Below, piece by piece: positions 55,846 to 64,000 of a stretch of 64,000 nucleotides of DNA. This DNA comes from Flagellimonas sp. S3867 (GTDB lineage: Bacteria; Bacteroidota; Bacteroidia; Flavobacteriales; Flavobacteriaceae). Both the position numbers and the translations under genes were made by a program. How positions within the stretch are numbered: position 1 is the first letter of the stretch; each line of letters starts with the position of its first letter. The notes beneath the pieces are model-generated. The model did no database searches. It worked only from the letters and a program-made list of their open reading frames with translations, and was not told the origin of the DNA. The stretch is taken from NCBI RefSeq assembly GCF_014698935.1, contig NZ_JACVMN010000003.1, forward strand, positions 304,590-368,589, written 5' to 3'.

Positions 55846-56529
55846 ATGCGGATAGTTTTGGCTATTTTACTTTGCTGTGTGTTTAAGGTTAGCGCCCAGA
55901 CCTATGAGATTGGTCTTTTTGCAGGCGGTGCCAACACCATTGGTGATGTGGGAAGAACAAATTTCATTTTGCCTTCAGGGCCGGCATTTGGTGGAGTCTT
56001 TAAATGGAACAAAAGCAAAAGATACGCATGGAGGGCAAGTGTGCTTTATGGAACTTTTACTGCCGATGACTCAAAATCCAGCATGTCCTCGCGTAGACAA
56101 AGACAATATATTATAGATAATTCCGTGTTGGAATTCTCCGCAGGCATTGAATTTAACTTCGTTGAATACAATCTTCATAAGCTTGGACCAGCTTTCACAC
56201 CCTATCTTTATACAGGTTTCACCTACTTTAGGTACGATTTTAATTATTTTGATGCCCTACAAGTGCAGGATATTAACCAAAAAGACGGTAGTTTTGCAAT
56301 TCCAATGACGGTAGGGGCGAAGTATCGTTTGAATCAGTTTTTGATTCTAGGTGCTGAGATTGGGGCCAGGTATACATTTACAGACAATCTGGATGGAAGT
56401 AATCCCGAGGGATCCAATTTTGAGCAATTTAGATTCGGAAATATATTGAGCGACGACTGGTATGTCTTTTCAGGTATTACATTAACGTATACCTTTGGGC
56501 GCAAACCCTGCCAGGATTGTTTTCAATAA
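55846..56529 (+). CDS. DUF6089 family outer membrane protein (PorG-like)
   Basis: 227 residues with a signal peptide (to KVSAQ). The body is beta-rich (YEIGLFAGGANTIGDVG; YAWRASVLYGTFTADD; GAKYRLNQFLILGAEIGARYTFTDNL), ends in CQDCFQ and matches DUF6089. The equivalent gene next to uppS and bamA is the T9SS component PorG in Bacteroidota; this assignment rests mainly on synteny. It stops one base before uppS. Confidence 0.82.
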   Translation: MRIVLAILLCCVFKVSAQTYEIGLFAGGANTIGDVGRTNFILPSGPAFGGVFKWNKSKRYAWRASVLYGTFTADDSKSSMSSRRQRQYIIDNSVLEFSAGIEFNFVEYNLHKLGPAFTPYLYTGFTYFRYDFNYFDALQVQDINQKDGSFAIPMTVGAKYRLNQFLILGAEIGARYTFTDNLDGSNPEGSNFEQFRFGNILSDDWYVFSGITLTYTFGRKPCQDCFQ

Positions 56530-56530
56530 A

Positions 56531-57271
56531 ATGTACACATTAGAGGACGTAGATAAAGACAAACTTCCCAAACATGTTGCCATTATAATGGATGGTAATG
56601 GTAGGTGGGCCAAACAACGTGGCAAACTTAGAATCTTTGGGCATGAGCATGGGGTGGAAGCGGTTAGGAACACCGTTGAAAACTGCGCCAAACTACAAAT
56701 ACAATACCTAACACTTTACGCATTTTCCACCGAGAATTGGAATCGACCAAAATTAGAGGTCGAAACCTTGATGAGGCTTTTGGTCACTTCACTTCGGAAA
56801 GAGTGGAAAAGACTCCATAAAAACAATATTCGGTTAACGACCATTGGAAACATAAATTCCCTTCCTTCAAAAGCACAAAAAGAATTGGCGGAGGTCATTT
56901 CAAAAACCAAGGATAATACGGGAATGACACTTACTGTTGCCTTGAGCTATGGCTCCCGCGAAGAAATAAAATCAGCTGTTAAGGAAATCAGCATCAAAGT
57001 TAAAAATAGTATAATTTCACCTGAAAATATTGACGAAACGGTTATTAATACTCATCTTTACACGCATTTTATGCCAGATGTGGACTTGCTTATCCGAACC
57101 AGTGGTGAACAAAGGATAAGCAATTTTTTACTTTGGCAGATAGCATACGCCGAATTACATTTTATTGACGTATTTTGGCCCGATTTTAGTGAACATCATT
57201 TGGTAGAGGCAATACTAAATTACCAAAATAGAGAACGACGATTTGGAAAAACAAGCGAACAACTTAACTAA
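56531..57271 (+). CDS. uppS: Isoprenyl transferase (undecaprenyl diphosphate synthase)
   Basis: 246 residues from the ATG at 56531; an in-frame start at 56495 lies inside the preceding gene. HVAIIMDGNGRWAKQRG has the catalytic Asp. YLTLYAFSTENWNRP and the C-terminal DLLIRTSGEQRISNFLLWQ are the family signatures. It makes the C55 lipid carrier for peptidoglycan and surface glycans. Its last 29 bases overlap the bamA start. Confidence 0.96.
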   Translation: MYTLEDVDKDKLPKHVAIIMDGNGRWAKQRGKLRIFGHEHGVEAVRNTVENCAKLQIQYLTLYAFSTENWNRPKLEVETLMRLLVTSLRKEWKRLHKNNIRLTTIGNINSLPSKAQKELAEVISKTKDNTGMTLTVALSYGSREEIKSAVKEISIKVKNSIISPENIDETVINTHLYTHFMPDVDLLIRTSGEQRISNFLLWQIAYAELHFIDVFWPDFSEHHLVEAILNYQNRERRFGKTSEQLN

Positions 57272-59915
57272 GGTTATAAAAAATACCACCCAACTATACT
57301 TAAAACTACTCCTTCTTTTACTTTACACAGGCCAAAGCTTTGCACAGGACACCTCTTTCGAGAATGGTAAGGATTATATTTTAGGAGGGTTAACAGTAAC
57401 TGGTCTTCAAAGTTATAATGAGCAAACCGTAAAGACATATACGGGTCTGCGAGTTGGTCAGCCAATTACCATCCCCGGAGATGAAATTAGTGCCGTAATT
57501 AAGAAATTATGGAGCCTGGAGTTGTTTAGTAATGTGGAGTTTTACTACACCAAAATTGAAGGCAACCAAATATTCTTGGAGCTTAACATTTTGGAGCGTC
57601 CTACACTTACCGATGTTACCGTTTACGGAGTTAAAAAGCGTAAAGTTGAGGACATTCTCAACGATACAGACCTTAAAAAGGGCAAAAAAATAACGGAAAG
57701 TTTAATTGCCAACACCAAAAACTATCTTCAAAACAAATACAAAAAGCAAGGCTTTCTTAATGCCAAAGTGACCATTGCCACGGCTAATGATACAGTGGGC
57801 GCCAACGCCCAAAGTATGGTCATCAATGTTAAAAAAGGAGATAAGGTAAAAATTAGGAACATTGTTTTCAATGGCAACGAACAGCTTGCCGACAAAAGAC
57901 TTCAAAAATCATTTAAAAAAACCAAAAAGAGGAAGTTCTATCGTTTTTGGAAAAAATCAAAATACATAGAAGACGACTATAAGGAAGATTTGTCCAATCT
58001 AATAGACACCTATGCCGAAAGAGGTTATAGAGATGCAAGGGTGTTATCCGACACCTTTGTTAAAGTGGATGAAAACAGCATTGACTTAAAGATTGATGTT
58101 GAAGAAGGTAACAAATACTATTTCGGTGACGTGAATTTTGTTGGAAATTCGGTGTATTCTGACAGGATATTGAGTCAAGTATTAGGAATTCGAAAAGGGC
58201 AAACCTATAATGGTGTGTTGCTTAAAAAACGAATTGCAGACGATTCTAAGCCCGACGGGGAAGACCTTACCAACCTTTATCAAAATAATGGATACCTTTT
58301 CTCAAGTATCAATCCAGTTGAGGTTTCGGCGATTAATGACACCATCAACTTTGAAATTAGGATCATAGAAGGTAAGGAAACCTTTTTAGATCATGTAACC
58401 GTAACCGGAAACGATAAGACCAACGACCACGTTATTTTCAGGGAGTTACGTACCAAACCAGGACAAAAGTATAGCAAGGATAATATTGTAAGGAGTATTC
58501 GAGAACTAGGGCAACTTGGATTTTTTGATGCGGAGCAAATAGCACCGGACATCCAAAACCCTGATCCCAATGCAGGTACGGTTGACATAAACTATAGCCT
58601 GGTAGAATCCGGTTCCAGCCAAATTGAACTGCAAGGAGGCTTCGGTGGAGGTGGATTCATTGGAACCTTGGGGTTATCGTTCAGTAACTTTTCTCTAAAG
58701 AATATTTTTAATGGCGAGGCGTACAAACCAGTTCCTATGGGCGATGGGCAAACATTTGCTTTACGTTTGCAAGCGAGCAGAACCTTTAGGGTGTACAGTT
58801 TAAACTTTTCTGAACCTTGGTTAGGAGGTAAAAAGCCTGTTAGATTTAATCTATCCTTGTCCAGAACACAGCAATTCGCAACAAGTTTTAATAACCGTGG
58901 AAGATTTGATGTTGATAAAGACAGAGGATTTGCCATTACCGGAGTTTCTGCAGGTTTGGCAAAACGGGTGCAATGGCCGGATGATTTCTTTACTATTTCC
59001 CACTCGGTGAGCTATCAACTGTATGATTTTAACAATTTCAACAACGGCCTCTTTAATTTCGGTAACGGTAGTTCAAATTCATTGAGTTATACCTTGGGAA
59101 TTTCTAGAAGTTCACAAGGACCTAGTAGAATATTTCCTTTGCGTGGATCAAATTTTGAGTTAACAGCTAAGTTTACCCCTCCCTATTCCCTTTTTGGAAA
59201 CAAAGACTTCAAAGACATTCGTAATCAAATCGACGAAAAAACAACCAGGTTAATTGAAATTGGAGGACCGAATATCGGAACCGTTGAAGAACAGGCCGAG
59301 TTTGTGCGTCTTGGTGATGAGGTGGAAAACTTGGAAGAAGAACGTTTTAAGCTGTTGGAATTTTACAAAATAAAATTCAAAGGTGATTGGTATACCAATT
59401 TGGTTGATAAATTGGTGTTGCGTACCAATGCCGAATTTGGTTTCTTGGGTAGTTATAACAACGATATCGGAGCCGTACCCTTTGAACGCTTTTTTGTTGG
59501 TGGAGACGGTTTAGGAAATTTCACACTTGATGGTAGGGACATAGTCCAACTGAGAGGTTATGAAAACAGTTCGTTGACTCCGTTTAGTAGAAATGCGATA
59601 ACAGGTCAAGATGAAAGGGACGGAGGCACCATCTATAACAAATTTTCTTTGGAACTTAGGTATCCGCTTACCTTAAAACCCTCGGCTTCCATATATGCGC
59701 TGTCTTTTTTAGAAGCAGGGAATGCATTTAACAATTTTAGTGAATTTAATCCGTTTGAATTAAAAAGATCTGCCGGAGTGGGGCTACGTATTTTTATGCC
59801 GGCATTTGGTCTCTTGGGTATCGACTTTGGTTATGGATTTGATACAGATGCGAATCCAACCTCCGTAGGACCAAGCGGCTGGCAAACACACTTCATTATC
59901 GGTCAGCAGTTTTAA
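57243..59915 (+). CDS. bamA: Outer membrane protein assembly factor BamA
   Basis: 890 residues. A signal peptide (KLLLLLLYTGQSFAQ) is followed by POTRA domains (about 45-450; LGGLTVTGLQSYNEQTV, FNGNEQLADKRLQKSFK, FVGNSVYSDRILSQVLG, VTGNDKTNDHVIFREL) and a 16-strand-type barrel ending HFIIGQQF. LRGYENSSLTP is the conserved loop-6 RGY/F motif. The protein inserts beta-barrels into the outer membrane. The frame opens after a TAA at 57216, and TTG at 57243 is the only NTG codon before the signal peptide, so translation must start there (or at a rarer codon) inside uppS. Confidence 0.96.
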   Translation: MEKQANNLTKVIKNTTQLYLKLLLLLLYTGQSFAQDTSFENGKDYILGGLTVTGLQSYNEQTVKTYTGLRVGQPITIPGDEISAVIKKLWSLELFSNVEFYYTKIEGNQIFLELNILERPTLTDVTVYGVKKRKVEDILNDTDLKKGKKITESLIANTKNYLQNKYKKQGFLNAKVTIATANDTVGANAQSMVINVKKGDKVKIRNIVFNGNEQLADKRLQKSFKKTKKRKFYRFWKKSKYIEDDYKEDLSNLIDTYAERGYRDARVLSDTFVKVDENSIDLKIDVEEGNKYYFGDVNFVGNSVYSDRILSQVLGIRKGQTYNGVLLKKRIADDSKPDGEDLTNLYQNNGYLFSSINPVEVSAINDTINFEIRIIEGKETFLDHVTVTGNDKTNDHVIFRELRTKPGQKYSKDNIVRSIRELGQLGFFDAEQIAPDIQNPDPNAGTVDINYSLVESGSSQIELQGGFGGGGFIGTLGLSFSNFSLKNIFNGEAYKPVPMGDGQTFALRLQASRTFRVYSLNFSEPWLGGKKPVRFNLSLSRTQQFATSFNNRGRFDVDKDRGFAITGVSAGLAKRVQWPDDFFTISHSVSYQLYDFNNFNNGLFNFGNGSSNSLSYTLGISRSSQGPSRIFPLRGSNFELTAKFTPPYSLFGNKDFKDIRNQIDEKTTRLIEIGGPNIGTVEEQAEFVRLGDEVENLEEERFKLLEFYKIKFKGDWYTNLVDKLVLRTNAEFGFLGSYNNDIGAVPFERFFVGGDGLGNFTLDGRDIVQLRGYENSSLTPFSRNAITGQDERDGGTIYNKFSLELRYPLTLKPSASIYALSFLEAGNAFNNFSEFNPFELKRSAGVGLRIFMPAFGLLGIDFGYGFDTDANPTSVGPSGWQTHFIIGQQF

Positions 59916-60014
59916 CTATAAGAAAACAAGGGCTTGAATAAGTTAATAAATAGCTCATTTTTAATTAATTAGTTATTTTGGCACGATATTTTCTTTGTAA
60001 AAGCGGAATCAAAA

Positions 60015-60851
60015 ATGAATAGTAAAGTTCTTTTGTCATTGGTTGTTTTATTGCTATCCTTAAATAGCTTTTCCCAAAGAGGTGTGCGAATAGGATATGT
60101 GGACATGGAATACATCTTGGAAAATGTAGAAGAGTATAGAGAAGCGACCGAGCAACTAAACGCCAAGGCCATTAAATGGAAGCAAGAAATTGAGCTCAAA
60201 CAAAGTGTTGTTGAGCAAATGAAGAAAGATTTGATGGCGGAAAAAGTATTGTTGACGGATGAGCTCATCGCCGAACGTGAGGAGGAAATCCAAATTTTGG
60301 AAGCAGAGATGCTCGATTATCAACAAGATCGCTTTGGACCACAAGGAGATTTAGTTCTGCAAAAGCAACTATTGATTCAGCCCATACAAGACCAAGTTTT
60401 TAACGAGGTCCAAAAAATAGGCGGTAATAAAAGATACGATTTTATTTTTGATAAATCGGCAGATGTTGTAATGTTGTATTCCGAAAAAAGACACGATATC
60501 AGTGACTTGATTTTAAGGGAGATAGCACGGACACGGAAAGTCAGCAAGTCAAACAAAAGAGCCAAGGAAAAGAGCCGATTGGACAAGTTTAAAGAAGAGC
60601 AGACCGAAGAGGACAAAGAAATAAGTGAAGCCTTAAAAGAACGTCAGGCCAAAGCAGAAGAAACCAGAGATGCGAAAGCAAAATCTGCAGATGAACGAAG
60701 GGCCGAACAACTGAAATTGAGGGAAGAACGAAAGAAGGCATACGAAGCCAGAAGACAAAAATTATTGGAAGAGCGTGAAGCCAAACGGAAAGCAAAGCTA
60801 GAAGAAAGAAAAAAAACGCAGGAACAAGAAAAAGATTCAATACAACAGTAA
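60015..60851 (+). CDS. OmpH/Skp-family periplasmic chaperone, long form
   Basis: 278 residues with a signal peptide (to SFSQ). GYVDMEYILENVEEYREATEQLN and the coiled-coil helices to about residue 165 match OmpH/Skp. The C-terminal ~100 residues are an extra Lys/Glu/Arg-rich tail (about 180-278; ERREEQLKLREERKKAYEAR-like), longer than in E. coli Skp. It escorts outer membrane proteins across the periplasm. It is the first of two tandem copies. Confidence 0.9.
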   Translation: MNSKVLLSLVVLLLSLNSFSQRGVRIGYVDMEYILENVEEYREATEQLNAKAIKWKQEIELKQSVVEQMKKDLMAEKVLLTDELIAEREEEIQILEAEMLDYQQDRFGPQGDLVLQKQLLIQPIQDQVFNEVQKIGGNKRYDFIFDKSADVVMLYSEKRHDISDLILREIARTRKVSKSNKRAKEKSRLDKFKEEQTEEDKEISEALKERQAKAEETRDAKAKSADERRAEQLKLREERKKAYEARRQKLLEEREAKRKAKLEERKKTQEQEKDSIQQ

Positions 60852-60896
60852 ATATTGAAACACTAAAATTAACACTCAAAATAGTAACTTAGAATC

Positions 60897-61406
60897 ATGA
60901 AAAATGTAAAGAAAATTACTGTAGCCTTAGTTTTATTTGTTGCGGCTACGGGTTTTGTAAATGCACAGAGCAAGGTTGCCCACATTAATGTGCAGCAGTT
61001 ATTGCAAGAAATGCCTGAAATGAAAGCAGCTCAAGCAGAACTTAAAAAATTACAAGAAACATATAGGGCCGATATAGAAAGTTCTATGACGGAACTTAGA
61101 AATAAATACACTCAATACTCAAACGAAGCCACTTCCAAGTCCAAGGAAGAGAACGATAAAAGAGCACAAGAGCTTCAAGGGTTCGAGAAAAATATTCAAG
61201 AAGCAGAACAAGCTGCTGTTCAAGAAATGCAGAAAAAACAACAAGAATTGTTTGCTCCCATTTCCGATAAAGCTAAAAATGCAATCGAAAAGGTGGCCGC
61301 TGCCGAAGGTTTTGACTACGTTGTAGATGCCAGTCCTGGACTTAGTCTTATAGTAGCTAAAGGAAAAGATTTACTTCCTGCTGTAAAGCAAGAATTGGGC
61401 TTCTAA
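60897..61406 (+). CDS. OmpH/Skp-family periplasmic chaperone, standard form
   Basis: 169 residues with a signal peptide (to FVNAQ). HINVQQLLQEMPEMKAAQAELKK, a central coiled coil and the C-terminal FDYVVDASPGLSLIVAKGKDLLP match Skp/OmpH of standard length. It follows the long form by 45 nt and is followed by a terminator, so expression of murI probably needs its own promoter or readthrough. Confidence 0.93.
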   Translation: MKNVKKITVALVLFVAATGFVNAQSKVAHINVQQLLQEMPEMKAAQAELKKLQETYRADIESSMTELRNKYTQYSNEATSKSKEENDKRAQELQGFEKNIQEAEQAAVQEMQKKQQELFAPISDKAKNAIEKVAAAEGFDYVVDASPGLSLIVAKGKDLLPAVKQELGF

Positions 61407-61427
61407 ATCGCATTACACAATATATTT

Positions 61428-61463
61428 AAACCGCTTCTTTCAACAGAAAAAGGCGGTTTTTTT
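61428..61463 (+). terminator. Rho-independent terminator after the OmpH pair
   Basis: AAACCGC (61428-61434) pairs with GCGGTTT (61453-61459), with some extra pairing in the loop, and a T-run continues to 61463. It lies between ompH and murI. Confidence 0.8.
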
Positions 61464-61496
61464 ATTCCATTGATTCAATAGTACATATTTTTGAAC

Positions 61497-62276
61497 ATGC
61501 ACAATCCAATAGGCATTTTTGATTCGGGTGTTGGGGGAACCTCAATTTGGAAAGAGATTCATACGATGCTCCCTTCAGAAGACACTATTTATCTGGCGGA
61601 TAGTAAAAATGCACCCTATGGTGCAAAATCCAAAGAACAAATACTTCAACTAAGTATAAAGAACACCGAGCTTTTGCTCGAAAAAAATTGCAAACTTATT
61701 GTGGTTGCTTGCAACACGGCTACTACAAATGCCATAGATTATTTGCGTTCAAACTACAAAGTGCCCTTCATAGGTATTGAACCAGCCATAAAACCAGCAG
61801 CCTTTCATACCAAAACCAAAAAGGTGGGAGTTTTGGCAACCAAAGGAACGCTCTCTAGCAGTCTTTTTCACAATACCTCTAAAATGTTTGCCGAAGGAAT
61901 CGAAGTTTTTGAACAAGAAGGAAAAGGATTGGTGGATTTGGTCGAGGCAGGTCAGGTAGATTCCGAGGAAATGCGAAACCTTCTTCAAACTTATGTGAAC
62001 CCCATGCTTGAACAAGGAATGGACTGCCTTGTCTTAGGTTGCACTCATTACCCATATGTGATACCCGTACTTAAAGAAATACTTCCAACAAACATCACAA
62101 TTATTGATTCAGGAGAAGCTGTGGCGCGTCAAACGAAGGCCGTACTCATTAAAAATGGAATGAAGATTTCCGAAAGCCGGACATCCAAACATAATTTTTA
62201 TTCCAACGCACCAATTATGGTGTTGCAAGACTTGGTCAAGGGTCCGAGCATTACAATTAATTATTTAGATTTTTAG
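61497..62276 (+). CDS. murI: Glutamate racemase
   Basis: 259 residues from the ATG at 61497 (MHNPIGIFDSGVGG; a TTG lies two codons earlier). The two catalytic Cys are in VVACNTATTNA and VLGCTHYPY. ADSKNAPYG is the other family motif. It supplies D-glutamate for peptidoglycan, which fits its place at the end of the envelope cluster. It is convergent with folA. Confidence 0.96.
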   Translation: MHNPIGIFDSGVGGTSIWKEIHTMLPSEDTIYLADSKNAPYGAKSKEQILQLSIKNTELLLEKNCKLIVVACNTATTNAIDYLRSNYKVPFIGIEPAIKPAAFHTKTKKVGVLATKGTLSSSLFHNTSKMFAEGIEVFEQEGKGLVDLVEAGQVDSEEMRNLLQTYVNPMLEQGMDCLVLGCTHYPYVIPVLKEILPTNITIIDSGEAVARQTKAVLIKNGMKISESRTSKHNFYSNAPIMVLQDLVKGPSITINYLDF

Positions 62277-62281
62277 TTAGG

Positions 62282-62773
62282 CTACTTCTTTTTATAGGTA
62301 AGATAGGTGAAGTCGTATTTGTGCCCATCATCCTTTGGATGATATTTTTCCTTCACCAATTCCCAAATGGAATCATCTATGTCAGGAAAAAAAGTATCCG
62401 CCTCAAATGCATGATGTATGCGGGTCAATTCAATGTCGGTGGCAAATACCAATGACTGTTTATAAATTTCACCTCCACCAATAATAAAAGCACGCTCATC
62501 AGTCTCAACTAATTCAATGGCACTTTCCAAGGTATGGACCACTGTGCACGGAAACTTGGGTTTATATCCTTGGTCTCTGGTGACCACAATATGTTCCCTA
62601 TTGGGTAATGCCTTCGGAAAACTTTCCAAGGTCTTTCTGCCCATAATAATTTTATGATTCGAGGTCAAGGCCTTAAAACGTTTAAAATCGTCAGGTAAGT
62701 GCCAAGGAAGGTCATTGTTAATGCCCAGCGCGTTGTTTTCGGCTGCTGCTGCAATGATGATCAATTGTTTCAT
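62282..62773 (-). CDS. folA: Dihydrofolate reductase
   Basis: 163 residues. AAAAENNALGINNDLPWHLPDDFKRF and IIMGRKTLESFP are followed by FIIGGGEIYKQSL, the full set of DHFR motifs with the active-site Asp in LPDD. It reduces dihydrofolate to tetrahydrofolate. Its start overlaps the stop of the upstream 2TM gene by 4 bp, so the two are coupled. Confidence 0.96.
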   Translation of the reverse strand: MKQLIIIAAAAENNALGINNDLPWHLPDDFKRFKALTSNHKIIMGRKTLESFPKALPNREHIVVTRDQGYKPKFPCTVVHTLESAIELVETDERAFIIGGGEIYKQSLVFATDIELTRIHHAFEADTFFPDIDDSIWELVKEKYHPKDDGHKYDFTYLTYKKK

Positions 62774-63159
62774 TGATCTTTTTTTTTATTGATATTGGAA
62801 ATGGGGAAATCCGTTTCTATTTCCTTTTGTATTGCTGAAATACGTTGTTTTTGCTTTTGCACCAACTTTTCCCGTTGTTGTCTTTCCCAATCCTTTCCCA
62901 TAAATCTATGGGTCACAAAAACATTAAATGTATGTAGGATCAACAAAAAAGCCCAAACAAGAATGGCCCAAATAGACCAGTCGTACCCTTCACCATATTT
63001 CAGAATTTTATTTGCGAGCAACAATAGTACACTCCCAATCAAGAACATAACAAAATGGGAAAACAGTTTTTTCTTCTGTCTTACCCACTTTTGGGCTTTT
63101 TCCAACAGCTCATGCTGTTCAATATCAACAGTACTTTCGGGCTTCTTTTTGGATAACAT
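62770..63159 (-). CDS. 2TM domain protein
   Basis: 129 residues. A charged N-terminus is followed by two transmembrane helices (FSHFVMFLIGSVLLLLANKIL; WSIWAILVWAFLLILHTFNVF) and FMGKDWERQQ, the recognisable pattern of the Bacteroidota 2TM family, then a basic coiled-coil tail. Function unknown. Cotranscribed with folA. Confidence 0.85.
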   Translation of the reverse strand: MLSKKKPESTVDIEQHELLEKAQKWVRQKKKLFSHFVMFLIGSVLLLLANKILKYGEGYDWSIWAILVWAFLLILHTFNVFVTHRFMGKDWERQQREKLVQKQKQRISAIQKEIETDFPISNINKKKDQ

Positions 63160-63214
63160 TGAATGGCTATCTTTATCAACAAATATAACTTAATTAGACT
63201 CAAAATAATTGGTA

Positions 63215-64000
63215 ATGCAGAATCTCCGAAAAAAATTCCCTGTACTAAAACAGTGTATTTATGCAAACACTCCCGCTACTGGATTATTGTATGAAGACTT
63301 ATTGGAATGGCGACAAGAGCATGATCTGGATTATTTAATAGGAGGCAGCAATGCCAAACAAAAGAATTTTAAAAACATGTTTAAAATCAGGGATGCTGTT
63401 GGTCGATTTTTCAGATGTAAATCGGAAAATGTAGGTCTGGTCCCAAATTTTACACTGGGCTTAAATATCTTATTAGAAGGATTACCCAAGAACAGTCGAG
63501 TACTTTTACTTGAAAATGACTATCCATCTTTGAACTGGCCTTTTGAGACTAGGAATTTTAACCGAGATTATGTCGAAATAGACGGGCGATTAGAAGAAAA
63601 CATCTATTCCAAAGTTGAATCTGGAAAGGTGGATGTTTTGGCATTCAGTATGATACAATGGATAAATGGAATTAAAATTGACCTTGAATTCATTAAAAAA
63701 CTTAAAAAAGACTATCCGAATCTTTTGATTATTGCCGATGGAACCCAATTCTGCGGAACACAAGCTTTTGACTTTAGCGATTCCGGAATTGATGTGTTAG
63801 GGGCAAGTGGTTATAAATGGCTTTTGGCAGGCTACGGAAATGGCTTTATTTTGGTTTCAGAGATGGCCAAAGAACGTTTTGAGCCCAAGTTTATTGGAAA
63901 TGGTTCCGTTGACAGGGATATCGATAAAAGAAATTCCATCCCATTTTGCAAATATTTGGAACCTGGACATTTGGATTCATTCAATTTTGGAAGCCTCGAA
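63215..64000 (+). CDS. Class V aminotransferase-fold PLP enzyme (3' partial)
   Basis: The frame opens at the ATG at 63215 and runs past the window edge without a stop (262 codons seen). Class V aminotransferase features are IIADGTQFCGT (the Asp that pairs with the pyridine nitrogen), GASGYKWLLAGYGNGF (PLP-binding Lys) and an N-terminal LKQCIYANTPATGLL substrate-loop region. Members include cysteine desulfurases, kynureninases and isopenicillin epimerase-like enzymes; the visible part does not decide. It is divergent from the 2TM gene with 55 nt between. Confidence 0.85.
   Translation, partial: MQNLRKKFPVLKQCIYANTPATGLLYEDLLEWRQEHDLDYLIGGSNAKQKNFKNMFKIRDAVGRFFRCKSENVGLVPNFTLGLNILLEGLPKNSRVLLLENDYPSLNWPFETRNFNRDYVEIDGRLEENIYSKVESGKVDVLAFSMIQWINGIKIDLEFIKKLKKDYPNLLIIADGTQFCGTQAFDFSDSGIDVLGASGYKWLLAGYGNGFILVSEMAKERFEPKFIGNGSVDRDIDKRNSIPFCKYLEPGHLDSFNFGSLE

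Overview
The window reads as the chromosome of a member of the Flavobacteriaceae (Bacteroidota), probably marine. It is AT-rich and lacks obvious Shine-Dalgarno sites. Several promoters fit the Bacteroidota pattern (TTG about 20 nt before TAnnTTTG). Type IX secretion (T9SS) components, a SusC/SusD pair with ECF sigma and FecR, and the tig-clpP-clpX and CBS-nadK-porG-uppS-bamA-ompH-ompH-murI gene orders all fit this family. I see no phage, IS element, rRNA operon or CRISPR array. Gene order is dense and mostly ordinary for the group.

Layout. (1) 1-5761: a 5'-truncated T9SS surface protein with a type B sorting domain, followed by a PorP/SprF-like protein and an OmpA/TPR/PD40 protein, which together form a secretion and anchoring module. 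(2) 5762-13203: an Nramp-like transporter lacking the canonical metal-binding residues, a membrane-anchored hydrolase, an AraC-type membrane regulator, an acyltransferase, a DUF6090 protein and a secreted LamG-EEP protein. (3) 13252-31666: an accessory metabolic island. A LacI-type repressor gene with an operator inside its own promoter precedes a c-type cytochrome/DUF1549/DUF1553 lipoprotein, a Tat-exported DUF1501 protein, a beta-propeller and a DUF2231-cytochrome-LRR membrane protein. Converging on these are an SMP-30-type lactonase lipoprotein and an inositol-dehydrogenase-like oxidoreductase, followed by ECF sigma, FecR, SusC, SusD and a small lipoprotein. I infer uptake and oxidation of a polyol or sugar-type substrate with a dedicated heme-protein branch; the substrate is unknown. 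This is the best candidate in the window for an undescribed system.

(4) 31749-44646: two tRNAs with their terminators, mutS, a SpoU methyltransferase, a folK-deoxynucleoside kinase fusion, sppA, a queuosine precursor transporter, an AsmA-like protein, and a minus-strand operon that includes a complete subclass B1 metallo-beta-lactamase. (5) 44747-54117: a GH3-like protein, an orphan 22-bp perfect palindrome, clpX, clpP and tig, a small membrane protein, a GDSL lipoprotein, an esterase and pdxJ. (6) 54194-64000: the envelope-biogenesis operon, in which bamA can start only at TTG inside uppS, then murI, folA, a 2TM protein and a 3'-truncated class V aminotransferase.

Functions are assigned by reading motifs and overall family resemblance; no database search was run.
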